Below are positions 11,998 through 22,220 of a stretch of DNA of 64,000 bases, piece after piece (position 1 is the first letter of the stretch; each line of letters opens with the position of its first letter). A program made the position numbers and the translations under genes. The notes beneath the pieces were generated by a model. That model made no database searches and had not been told where the DNA came from. It saw only the letters and a list, made by a program, of their open reading frames with translations. Origin of the DNA: Macrothele yani (lineage: Eukaryota; Arthropoda; Arachnida; Araneae; Macrothelidae); contig CM077023.1 in NCBI GenBank assembly GCA_039090855.1, forward strand, positions 79,025,127-79,089,126, given 5' to 3'.

Positions 11998-13214
11998 TGC
12001 ACTGAGTGGCCACTTTATTATGACCACCTGACAGTTTTAAGCAAATGAGCACACTGTTGCCGTCAGAGGGCGAGGCTAGTATAAAAAGGGAAAGCTTAGT
12101 GCTTGCGACAGTAGTAGAAGTGATTTTTGGGTGACGAGATCGGAAAAAATGCGATTTGACGGACATTCAACGTGGGATGATTGTAGGAGCTCGGAGCCAT
12201 GGAGCGAGTATCACCGAAACCGCCGCATTCGTAAAATGTTCCAGAGCAGCTGTTGTTAAAGTGTTTAAAGGTTGGACTGTCAGCCGAAAAAATCGGGTCT
12301 CTACGTGCTACATGTGGTCGTCATCGACTAGTGACTGCTCGGGCGGAACGGAGAGTGGTCCAGACTAGTAACAGACAACAGAAGGGAAACAGTGCAGCAA
12401 ATTACAGACCATATTAATCAAGGATACCCTCAAATGATCTCTGCACGCACTGTTCGCCGTACAATGCATCGGATGGGATATGGCAGCCGAAGGCCTGTTC
12501 GAACACCTTTGCTGTCTGCAGTTAACAAGAGAAAACGTCTCCAGTTCGCACAGGAGCACACGGAATGGACAGTCAGTTATTGGAAACAAATTATGTGGTC
12601 CGATGAATGACATTTTCAGTTGCACCATGCCGATGGCCGAGTGAGAATTTGACGGAAACAGCACGAAAGCATGGACCCCAAATGCATTGATACAACCCTT
12701 CAAGCTGGTGGAGGCAACGTTATGGTTTGGAGAATGTTTTCCTGGCATGCTTTGGGCCCTTTAATTCGTGTTGATCAACGTCTGACTGGCACATCATATC
12801 TAAACATCGTTGCGGACCAAGTGCTTCCTGTCATGTGGATGGTTTATCCCAATGGCAATGGCTACTTTCAACAAGATAATGCGTCTTGCCATAGTGCTCG
12901 TATTGTACAGGATTGGTTTCAGGAACATGCCGGTGAGTTTACTTTGCTTAAGTGGCCCCCACAATCTCCAGATCTGAACCCCATTGAGAATTTGTGGGAT
13001 GAAGTTGAACGAGCCATCAGACAGCTGGATCCACAACCCTACAATCTCACACTCCTGGAAAGTGCTATTCATCAAGCATGGTCTCAGATTCCACAAACCA
13101 CATATCAACATCTCGTGGAGTCCATGCCACGAACAATCGATGCAGTATTAAAGGCAAAAGGTGGCCCAACGAAGTACTGAGGGGGTGGTCATAATTAAGT
13201 GGCCACTCAGTGTA
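11998..13214 (+). mobile_element. Tc1-like element, family T1, complete with TIRs
   Basis: Flanked by TA at 11996-11997 and 13215-13216. The left end reads (t)gcactgagtggccactttat and the right end is its complement, atTaagtggccactcagtgta, with terminal repeats of roughly 30 bases. Length is about 1217 bp, normal for Tc1. A second copy in opposite orientation lies at 20393-21566. Confidence 0.93.
12149..13180 (+). pseudogene. Tc1 transposase (family T1), broken
   Basis: The N-terminal helix-turn-helix reads LTDIQRGMIVGARSHGASIT, then a GRHRLVTARAERR linker. The catalytic motifs are VMWSDE (D1), FQQDNASCH (D2) and SPDLNPIENLWDE (E), which is DD34E spacing. The reading frame changes between about 12290 and 12390. 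The second frame has stops at 12608-12610, directly after the D1 motif, and at 12650-12652, where the sister copy has arginine or tryptophan-type codons. The C-terminal part (12671-13180, ending GGPTKY) is open. It cannot make active transposase, although its ends could still be mobilised by an active relative. Confidence 0.9.
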
Positions 13215-13450
13215 TAAGTAAACAGGAAGGATAATATAAAGTATGATTCTGGGCAATAAATGCGTTGGGTTTTACGGAAAATGTTGGGAACTTCTTTCAG
13301 TCGCGGCGATAGGTTTCACGTGCCTTCCCCTTCAGTGTCATCTTAGGGTTAATCAAAGTACAGTCAGATCCGTGAATGTATGTGTGTCCAGGTGGAGGAG
13401 GTTGGGATTGCACGAATTCCTTTATAGCCTGTAGTGAAAAACCTTAAAAC

Positions 13451-13648
13451 CGCCCCGGAGGTGCAGTGGTGTAAGCACTGGATTATGGCCATTTGTTATA
13501 GAAGGGTCCAGGTTCGAATCCCGGTGCAACATGGATGTTGTGTTTGTCTTACGGCACGGGTTCTCTCCCTTCCCTGGAATCAGTGACCTTAAATTAGGGA
13601 TGGGCGACTGCTTGTAGCCCATTGAGGTGGTCGTTAAACCTTCAATAA
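13451..13648 (+). mobile_element. SINE-A copy
   Basis: cgccccggaggtgcagtgg (A box) and aggttcgaatcccgg (B box) are followed by the same body and ttcaataaaaaaa tail as the copy at 3102-3320. Flanks are only imperfectly duplicated (ccttaaaa versus ctttaaaa). Confidence 0.88.
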
Positions 13649-14533
13649 AAAAAGCTTTAAAAATTCGTTCTTTCAGCGTTTGTAAAAAAAACGTTGCTAT
13701 CAATCTTGCCCCAGCAAAAATAGTGCTCGCCCACCCGTCGCCCATCCTGATTTCGAATCCTGACGACGTCGCTGGAGTGGGGTCTGGTGGTGGCCGAACT
13801 GATTTCCCTACTGCCTCTTTAAGTAACCTATCCTTCGAATTACCCCGATTGTCAATTTATTGTCTGTGTGTTGCTAATGTTGAGAGTGGTCTTCCACCCC
13901 TTACCCCTGTCTGAGTTGTATTACAAGTGGGCAGAAGCAGCCGAACGTGCGAAGCTCTTGATTTAGCAACTTCTCATAACAAATTTATTTCCAAAGGCGC
14001 AGTAACTTCTTGAACGATTTTTGAATGGCTATTTTGTCTGATAAACTGCTGAGCAAACAAAAATGGATTCTGAGAAATTTTTCTACTAGTTTTCCCTCTA
14101 TACTCTAGGGACTACTTTTCGTAGCGAAGGTAGCTGTTTCTCTCCCTACTTAGCGGTACACTCTTAGGTTGACTCGGAGTATAATGTGCAATTAAGCCGT
14201 GGACATTTTTGGAGAATGAGAAAGACCTTTTCGACGAAGTTCGGGTGGCGGTCAGCGCTAGAGGCAAGAGTTTGGAAGTTGGTAAGGGGAGACTTGTCGA
14301 GAGGGGTTCTTTGAGGAGGAGGAAAATCACCTCTTTCTAAGTACCTTGAGGAAAATGACGCTTTTTGCGGGGGGAGTTGCTGACTGAGAGAGCGTGAGAG
14401 AGGTGGATATTTTTGAGAAAGGAGTTTTTGAGAAGGGGAGATGGTATTAGCACGCACGAAAAGTCATTGAGGAAGCAGGCAGTTAACTGATCATGTGCGT
14501 GAGGCCAGCCCAGAATTCATTGGAATAATAGCA

Positions 14534-14607
14534 ATCAGTTTAAATAGATTGCCTGAATAATGAATATTTTTAGACCCGCTATCAGTTTAAATAGATTGCC
14601 CGAATAC
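14534..14607 (+). repeat. 26-base direct repeat, 47 bases apart
   Basis: atcagtttaaatagattgcc plus gaata occurs at 14534 and again at 14581 with a single mismatch. The spacer is AT-rich. No flanking element was identified. Confidence 0.7.
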
Positions 14608-14740
14608 AGAATTTCATATCAGCCACAAAATCGCTTTTATTTAATTAATACTTATTTACCTTGTGATATTCTGTTTTAACGAAATAACGGTTCAAGAAAT
14701 AAAGAGTGAAAACAGCACTGTGACATTCTCTGGCGTCCGC

Positions 14741-14812
14741 GACAGGATTTTCAAAAACGACAGAATTTCCATAAGCGACAGGATTTTCATAAGTAACAGG
14801 ACATTCATTGAC
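14741..14812 (+). repeat. 18-bp minisatellite, four units
   Basis: Four consecutive 18-base units begin gacagg or a one-base variant (14741, 14759, 14777, 14795), with consensus gacaggattttcataagc. The flanks on both sides share a gacattc..tgg/acgtccg segment, so the array may extend half a unit each way. Confidence 0.85.
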
Positions 14813-16691
14813 GTCCGTGTTTTTTACTTTTGATGCTATCTAAAGGAATGCTAGCTGATGATAGCAACTTAATGCAAACGTTATTTCCATAATGCTCATA
14901 ATTGAGAATTCGAAAATGTTTTGTGTCTGTTCCTGCAAAGATGAAGCTTATTGTAGCATCTGAGAAGATTACAACAAATGAGCTCTTTCATTAAAACAAA
15001 AGGGCAGTTATATCAAAATCTGTTAAATTAACATTCTAAAATCCTTCAGTAGTTTCGAATACATTTAAAGAATTAAAAAAAAAGTTCTTTAGAATATTTT
15101 GTGTCAAACATTGAGTTCACGTGTTAAGCACTAAGAAGCCTATTCAATTTATAAATACAATTTCAAAATTACCTTCCCTCCCAAGGAAAAAAAAATAAAA
15201 AAAAATAAAACATGCCTCTGCTTCACATCATGTGAAGGAACAGATTCAAGTTTCAGAAATGTTTGTTTTTAATTAAATTTGAATGAAAAGGTGCTTGGTG
15301 GCAAAATGAGCTGCAGCGATAAATGTAGCAGAATTAGTTGCCAAATACTCAGAACAAACAAAAAATGGGAGATATGTACGCTCTGTTTTATTGTTTATTC
15401 TCTTAAATTTCACTAAAACACCATTACAAGTGTAATTATTTCCGGATGAATTTCCTTGGTATGCATGAGTATGAGCACGACGATTTGGAGGAATTTACTC
15501 GAATTTCCATAGGCTTTAGAATGTGGATATGGGTAAACTAGTCATATAGAGCCGTCCGCTGTAATCACCGGGCAGGGTTAACTGAGCGCCAGTTGAAGGC
15601 TGATTCTTCAAATATTATTTAATTAAAAATCGCATTGTACAGTACGTCTTAATAAAATTTCTCACAAAAGTTGCCTTTGGAAAATGAAAATCATACCTTA
15701 GCTTACAAATATGATTGATAAATATTATAACCTATAAAAAGAAAGCTGTCAATATTATTAACTGGTTTAATGAAAATTATGTTAACCTTGATAAGTGTGG
15801 AATGAACAGAGAAAGGATTATGACTTGAGAAAGGATAAAAGAAGGACACTTTTGATTGGAGGACTTTCCCTTAGGATTTCTTATGAAATGGTTTGTGTAA
15901 ATTAATTTAGTAGTGAGCTCGATTGTGATTGGTTTTTTTTATGTATAACGATGACAATTTATTAATCAAACTAAGACATGTCCTTAATTTTCCAAAGCCA
16001 ACTGTTATGAGAAATTTTACTAGAACTACTTATGACGTAAAAGTCTTTTCGTACTTCTACGTTATTTTACAAACATAACCATAAGATGAAATAGTTCCTA
16101 TATTAAACCTTAACGGCCAGACGAAACATGTAAACAACAGAAGTCAAACTTACGGAAAAGATGCTTTATTCAAGGATGTAGCCAACACATCGTAACATAG
16201 CATAGCATATTGCATTAAACGCTCCGTACACCACACAGCTCTTAACACAACGCTCTACAGCACAACGCTCTCTAGCAACGCTCTCAGCAACAGTTTACTC
16301 GTAGTTTTTATCTCTCGTTCTTATCAAAACAGGCATACTTCACGTTCATTCAATCTCAATTATGTTACCAACAGTATTCGTTTGAGAGAAAAGGTATTAC
16401 GTTAAGAGTGAAGTATAACTGAGAATAAACTCAAGATTTACATAGGGAAAGAAACTAAAAAGGAAAGTTAATTTAGAATATACGTCACATACTGTATTGT
16501 AAGCTTTCTGTTGTAAGCTTGTGGTTGTTGGCAGGACTACGCTTCCGGTTCGGGTTCAAAATTTAAACTTAATTGTAGATCGTTGCGGGAGTTACGAAGG
16601 AATTGTATCTCACAAAAAGTATTGAAAACAAGCGGTATTAAATCTGTTCTTTATTACTATCTAATTCTGTTATTGGTTTGTCCTGGAATTA

Positions 16692-17010
16692 GGACCGCGG
16701 GTGGCCTAGTGGGCAACGTTTTTCACTGCCACGGAAAGGACCTCAGGTTCGATCCCAGGCAGGTACGAACGCCCGATCCACTAAATATCCGCCGTGCGTG
16801 GGATGGGTACTTTAAGCCGTCGGACCCCGGGTACTGGACCCCCGGTAATAAATAAGGGCGTCTTCCTCCCCCTTTCTACTTCGCTTCCGTGTCACTTTCC
16901 TATCGGGCACTCTAGCCCAAATCTCCTAGTTTCCTGTTTCTAAGGGTTGTTTAAGACCTTGGGTCAGACACTCCCTTCCTAAAATCCTCTACATATGATC
17001 ATTTAATCAT
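16692..17010 (+). mobile_element. SINE-B, a second tRNA-derived SINE family, full length
   Basis: The head has an A-box-like gtggcctagtggg and a B box ggttcgatccc, unrelated in body to SINE-A. The body runs through cgtcttcctccccctttctac to a cctctacatatgatc end. A 15-base target duplication with one mismatch (tttgtcctggaatta) lies at 16677-16691 and 17011-17025. Reverse-strand fragments lie at 23405-23580 and 1150-1262. The mariner at 17030 was inserted three bases past its duplicated target. Confidence 0.85.
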
Positions 17011-17145
17011 TTTGTCCTGTAATTAATTATTGGGACGACCGGAAAGTAATATCGTTTTCGGAAAAGAAGAGAAACACTGTTTGTAACAGAAGAAATTTAG
17101 TTCTTAATCAATTATATAATCGCCATCATTATCGATCACACTTGC

Positions 17146-18159
17146 TTATCGTGAAACCAAACTTTCAATGCCGTCTTTATAAAAAGACGTTGGCTGTGAT
17201 GCGAAGAAGTCCGAGAGCCCCGTTTTGACATCATCAATATTGCGGAATCTTTTCCCATTAAGAAAGTGCAGCAGATATTTGAACAAATGGTAATCAGATG
17301 GTGCAATGTCAGTGGAATAAGGGGGATGAGGCAGAACTTCCCAGCCCAAATCTCTGATCGACTGCTGAATCCATTTCGGAGGGTGAGGTCTCGAGTTGTC
17401 ATGCTGGAGGATGGCACCTTTTCTGTTGACCAGTGCTGGATGTTTTACAGTAAGAGCTTGCTTCAACAGTCCAGTTGATGACAATAGAGGCCTGCCGTTA
17501 CAGTCTGCGAAGGTTCCAAGAGCTCGAAGTGAGCTATGCCGGCGACAGTCTTTGAAGCATGATCGTCCTGTTTGAATTTTGCAAAACCAGCCCTACACCC
17601 CGTTTTTGGGGTGTAGGGCTGGTTTTTGTGTAGGAACTGGTGTCTGACCTGGAAAAAGCCACTGGTTTTTGCGTTCGTTGTTCACGTAAAGAACCCACTT
17701 TTCATCTCCAGTGACAATTCGATGAAGAAATGGATCCTTTTCCAGTAAGCCGAGCAAAGAGTTGCAGATGGTGGAACGCAGGGCTTTGTTGTAAGGTAAA
17801 AGTTGATGTGGGACCCAAACTCCTTGTCTATAGACCTTCCCTATCTGTTGCAGCTGCTCTTAAACAGTAGACCATGATGCATTAAGATGTTGGGATAATT
17901 CATCAATGGTTTGACGAGGATCTGCCACAACGGCTGCCCGCATCAGGTCATTGTCCAGCTCCATAGGCCTACCTGCACGAGAGGTAAAATTGCCTACCGG
18001 AATTGGGCGGCCCAACGCTGGCACTTGCGGACATTTGACGCATACGGATAAACAGCGTAAATGTTATTGGTGGCCACGATTGCATTTTTCCCCTTGTGAA
18101 ATTCATACAGCATACAATGACGAACATGGCTCTCCTCGGGTTTTATGCATGTCACTCAT
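17146..18159 (-). pseudogene. mariner transposase (DD34D), broken
   Basis: Reads from 18159 downwards. Recognisable parts in order are an N-terminal MSDMHKTR start, a second helix-turn-helix with DPRQTIDELSQHLN, D1 in HRIVTGDEKWVLY, then PGQTPVPTQKPALHPK, D2 in ILQHDNSRPH, and D3 in YSTDIAPSDYHLF. Intact relatives read SPDLAPSD, so two positions are changed. The end is GIESLVSR. Stops interrupt the N-terminal half, and a 19-bp palindrome at 17583-17626 replaces the segment that should carry the WWD motif. The C-terminal 112 codons (17146-17484) are open. No activity is expected. Confidence 0.9.
17583..17626. repeat. Perfect 19-bp inverted repeat with 6-base loop inside the mariner gene
   Basis: Left arm 17583-17601 (aaaaccagccctacacccc) and right arm 17608-17626 are exact complements around gttttt. 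In the transposase reading frame the left arm encodes part of the expected QKPALHP region. The right arm is an inverted copy of it, placed where the next conserved block should start. Confidence 0.95.
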
Positions 18160-18327
18160 TTTGTTCTGCAAATCTGGAAGACAAAAACACCTACAGAAGT
18201 TAAAGGCGAATAGTTTATTGACTTGTACATACACTTACTTTACGTTGAACGTACATAAATACCTCACAACTGCTCCCCAAACTTAGGCCTCCCCCCAAAA
18301 AGACATTACCTTTCGGTACCCCCAGTA

Positions 18328-20392
18328 TCTTGATTGTTGAATGATTATGATTACTTTACTTTACATTTGTCATATGCACGTCCTGCCTAATTTCATCTGC
18401 ACGTTCTGCCTTATTATTCACGCTTTCCAGCTCGGAAGCCATGCTTCATAATCTCTTTCCTAGCTCTCTGGCCTATTACGTCTCGCCCCAAAAGACTTCT
18501 GTTCTCCTTGTCCAACCACTCCAATTGTTCTTCTCAACACCTCTTTTTCCCGCGTTTCTCTGACGCCTCGAAAGCAATAAACTCAGTATGCCGTCTGGGA
18601 GCTTTTATCTATTACAGTGCACTAATGTCTGCGTGGGCCTACAAAATATATAATAGCCTTTAGAGTCTATGTACTGAGTTTTTACAACACCTACTAATTC
18701 TTATTGCCGCCCTGACAGATAACATCCCAAAATGGCCGTCGAAGTTTTCTACCGCTGACTGAAAAGAGACTTACTACTGGTAAAACACTTAGCTAACGTA
18801 CTAAGCTCGATTACCTGGGAAATGATGTTTCATAACGCTACTAATGACTGTTGCCGATAAGCATTTTCTTGAAAGCGTTGTCGAAGTTTCCCATGCTGAC
18901 TGACAAAGAGACCTACTGCTGAAATTTCCATATTCTTGGAAATGAATGATTTCTAAAATCTTCGTAACACTAGTATATAATAGAAATACCAAGCCGGTTA
19001 AAAATTAAAAATAACCGGGCCGATTTGATTTTCCCAGTCCGCTCCCGTGGATAATTTTTTTTTTTTTAAGTTTTAGAATCAAAGTCTCTGTATTTTGAAA
19101 AGTTGAAGAACACTGTCAATTATTTCTTTAATGTAATAGTTCTGGTCCATGATAGGGCATTTCACAGTCCAGAAAAACACTCAGTTTTTATCGTGATAAA
19201 AATTAAGGCAGAAATATTCTTCACAAATACACCGGAAAAACCACATGTACATTATCTCCAACAATAAGAATACGGTTCTGAATTGCTTTTAGTTCACGAC
19301 TTACCGGGTGACATTTCCTCATGAAACTTGGAAATTGCATTGCCCCAAAGAGGGAACCGAACCCACATCTACCGATTTATTTAGCAGCATGCTACTGTTT
19401 CACTTAGGACACGAAGTTCCAATAATTACAAAAAAAAATAATGTATGGTACTTTACACGAAAAAATGGGGATAAGAGGTGGAAGTTTAGTTGCCACAACT
19501 TCTTTGAAAACGTTGTGTAAGAAATCCCAACAAGTGCTCCTTGCATTTTTGAAGAAGTCCAAAACACTGCGGCAGGCTTATTTTGTGGAACATTCCAAAA
19601 TAAACATGAAAAATTCGGGAAAAGTGGTACGGAAAGGTACACATGCACCTCACGCCAGAGAAACTGACTTCAAAGAATTCTGAAGATTGTATAGGAAATT
19701 CCGAAACATTGGGCAAATCTACAGCAAACTCTATAATGTTTTTAATGCACACAATTGTATTTATACTATAACCTTTCTGACTTCAATAAAGTCTTGCAGA
19801 AAAGGGTCAAGCTGCTGGAGGAGGGTATCCGCAGAAAGGCAGAAATAGTAGCAGATGGATCCCACAAACTGTAGAGTCTGGTTGCTTTCAGGAAAACGAG
19901 ATGGACTATTTGTAGCCCTCTGCCGCCTGGAGAACAGTTTCTGGAGAATTCTTGCTTTGTTGAGTACATAGTAAGAGAACACTTCCAAAAAAGTCTGACC
20001 GCAAATTTTCGTAATCTGCCCCTTGATTTAATTTTCTTCACTGCCGATACCAGGTTTTGGCAGCGTCTTTGAAGCATGTTCATCCTGTTTGAATTTTGCA
20101 ATCATCTGGGATATTACAGAGGTCAAAATAATCTTCTAAATCTGAAAGGAATTTTAATAATCCTCCATTACCATTGAAAATAATCGAACTTGCATGTGGA
20201 ACACAATGAGACAAAATTTTACTCCTCCGTACCGCCGTTTGAGTATACCTACTTCAAGGTTGACGCTCTACTGTGTTATTTATCAGAGGAACTGCGGTTG
20301 ACCTTCTGGGAACGTTGTTGACAAAATCGTCACATTGCCAATCAGACATATCCGACCCGCAGGACTCATATAATTTCCTTCGTCGAGGACTA
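18328..20392. other. Mostly unassigned sequence with short duplications
   Basis: A minus-strand open stretch near 18415-18545 looks protein-like (QLEWLDKENRSLLGRD) but I cannot name it. 18738-18780 and 18879-18921 are diverged copies of one segment about 141 bases apart. Frames at 19400-20101 match nothing I know. Confidence 0.45.
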
Positions 20393-21566
20393 TACACTTT
20401 ATTATAACCACCCCCTCAGTATTTCGTTGGGCTACCTTTTGCCTTTAATACTGCGTCGATTGTTCGTGGCATGGACTCCAAGAGATGTTGATAGGTGGTT
20501 TGGGGAATCTAAGACCATGCTTGATGAATAGCACTTTCCAGGAGTGTGAGATTGTAGGGTTGTGGATCCATCTGTCTGATGGCTCGTTCAACTTCATCCC
20601 ACAAATTCTCAATGGGGTTCAGATCTGGAGATTGTGGGGGCCACCTAAGCAAAGTAAACTCACCGGCATGTTCCTGAAACCAATCCTATACAATGCGATC
20701 ACTATGGCAAGACGCATTATCTTGTTGAAAGTAGCCATCGCCATTGGGATAAACCATCCACATGACAGGATGCACTTGGTCCGCAACGATGTTTAGATAT
20801 GATGTGCCAGTCAGACGTTGATCAACACGAATTAAAGGGCCCAAAGCATGCCAGGAAAACATTCTCCAAACCATAACGTTGCCTCCACCAGTTTGAAGGG
20901 TTGTAGCGATGCATTTGGGGTCCATGCTTTCGTGCTGTTTCCGCCAAATTCTCACTCGGCCATCGGCATGGTGCAACTGAAAACGTGATTCGTCGGACAA
21001 CATAATTTGTTTCCAATTATCGACTGTCCAATCCTTGTGCTCCTGTGCGACTGGAGACGTTTTCTCTTGTTAACTGCAGACAACAAAGGTGTTCGAACAG
21101 GCCTTCGGCTGCCATATCCCATCCAATGCAGTGTACAACGAACAGTGCTTGCAGAGATCATTTGAGGGTATCCTTGATTAAGATGGTCTGTAATTTGCTG
21201 CACTGTTGCCCTTCTGTTGTCTGTTACCAGTCTGGACACTCTCCGTTCCGCCCGAGCAGTCACTAGTCGATGACGACCACACGTTGCACGTAGAGAACCA
21301 GTTTTTTGGCTGACAGTCCAGTCTTTAAACACTTTAACAACAGCTGCTCTACAATCATCTTCGAGCTTCTACAATCATCCCACGTTGAAAGTCCGTCAAA
21401 TTGCTTTTTTTCCGATCTCGTCACCCAAAAATCACTTCTACTACTGTCGCAAGCACTAAGCTTTCCCTTTTTATACTAGCCTCGCCCTATGGAGGGAACA
21501 GCGTGCAGCCATAGCTCATTTGCTTAAACCTGTCAGGTGGTCATAATAAAGTGGCCACTCAGTGTA
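20393..21566 (-). mobile_element. Tc1-like element, family T1, inverted second copy
   Basis: Closely similar throughout to 11998-13214, in reverse. The right end reads aagtggccactcagtgta next to TA at 21567-21568. The left end is damaged: tatacactttattataacc lacks about eight bases of the terminal repeat. Length is about 1174 bp. Confidence 0.92.
20416..21400 (-). pseudogene. Tc1 transposase (family T1), broken second copy
   Basis: Read downwards from about 21400: a VFKDWTVSQKTGS helix-turn-helix end, GRHRLVTARAERRVSRLVTDNRR and GYPQMISASTVR open to about 20952. A frameshift follows, then MLSDESRFQLHHADGRVRIW (D1 present, unlike the stop in the 12-kb copy), GGNVMVWRMFSWHALGP and YFQQDNASCHSDRIV (D2). 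Another frame break lies near 20690 before the DLNPIENLWDE segment. Its first helix is also damaged: a short duplication of the gagctctacaatcatc type occurs near 21348-21378. The damage differs from that in the sister copy. Confidence 0.88.
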
Positions 21567-22168
21567 TATAGATTCCGTGAGAGATGGCCCTCACATGGCC
21601 CTCACACGAGTCGCCACATTCATTACCTTCATCAGATATTATGGACAAGACTTGACTCTCGTTCGAAAAAGTTTGGGAAGCAGTTATAACGTTTTTAATG
21701 CATATAATTGTATTTATGCTATGGGATTGAAAGTCTGCTCCCTTAAAACATTATTTTTCGAGCATCTGAGATACTTGTAACACTGGAGCTCTCAACGTTA
21801 TACTCCGGATAACTAGCACAAAATTCTTTATACCACAAAGAACAACATTAGGCTTTCTAACTGCCAGAAGAGCGTAGTATACTTACAGAAACACAAAGAG
21901 ACATTGTTGATTTCTAAGGCTCATCACTCGAACAGCTCATCAATATTCTGTCTGTCTGTTTCCCTCTTCCGCTCAAGGCGGGTTGACTTCCTCAGAGATG
22001 AAGATTCCATCTATGAGGATGTAGCGAATTAATGCAGCGGGCTCGCTACTCCTCTGCTGCAAATCGGGACAAGGGACAAAGTTCGTCCAGGGCCGACTTT
22101 ACAGGGTACCATCTACACGCATTCGCGTCTCCAAACACAGAGAGTCTACGGAAAACTCCGGAAAAACA

Positions 22169-22169
<1 letters not shown>

Positions 22170-22215
<46 letters not shown>
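22170..22215. repeat. (TA)n microsatellite
   Basis: About 23 TA units. It directly abuts the left end of the Tc1 element at 22217, so the element probably inserted into it, TA being the Tc1 target. Confidence 0.95.

Positions 22216-22216
<1 letters not shown>

Positions 22217-22220
<4 letters not shown>

Larger units (their letters stand above)
13655..16676. other. No gene recognised; contains small tandem repeats
   Basis: Open frames at 13627-13914 and 14112-14457 show no known domain. The stretch contains a 26-base direct repeat (14534 and 14581) and an 18-bp minisatellite (14741-14812). Around 16190-16285 a short acaacgctct motif recurs. Confidence 0.45.
17030..18325 (-). mobile_element. 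mariner-like element with both terminal repeats
   Basis: TA at 17028-17029 and 18326-18327 flank the ends. The left end ttgggacgaccggaaagtaa and the complement of the right end (ctgggggtaccgaaaggtaa) match imperfectly over about 25 bases. Length is about 1.3 kb, standard for mariner. The gene inside runs on the minus strand. Confidence 0.88.

Noticed and set aside
16695..16765. tRNA gene suggested by gtggcctagtggg and ggttcgatccc
   Set aside because: No convincing acceptor or anticodon stem, and a target duplication plus other partial copies show a SINE.
18415..18545. Protein-like minus-strand segment (QLEWLDKENRSLLGRD)
   Set aside because: Could be a LINE remnant, but I could not place it in any family; adjacent frames are closed.
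19400..20101. Overlapping open frames of 70-111 codons on both strands
   Set aside because: No domain and no consistent single frame; the shared 37-mer is reported as a finding, not as a gene.
22170..22215. TA run as part of a Tc1 terminal repeat
   Set aside because: The sister T2 copy at 58229 lacks it, so it is pre-existing target sequence.
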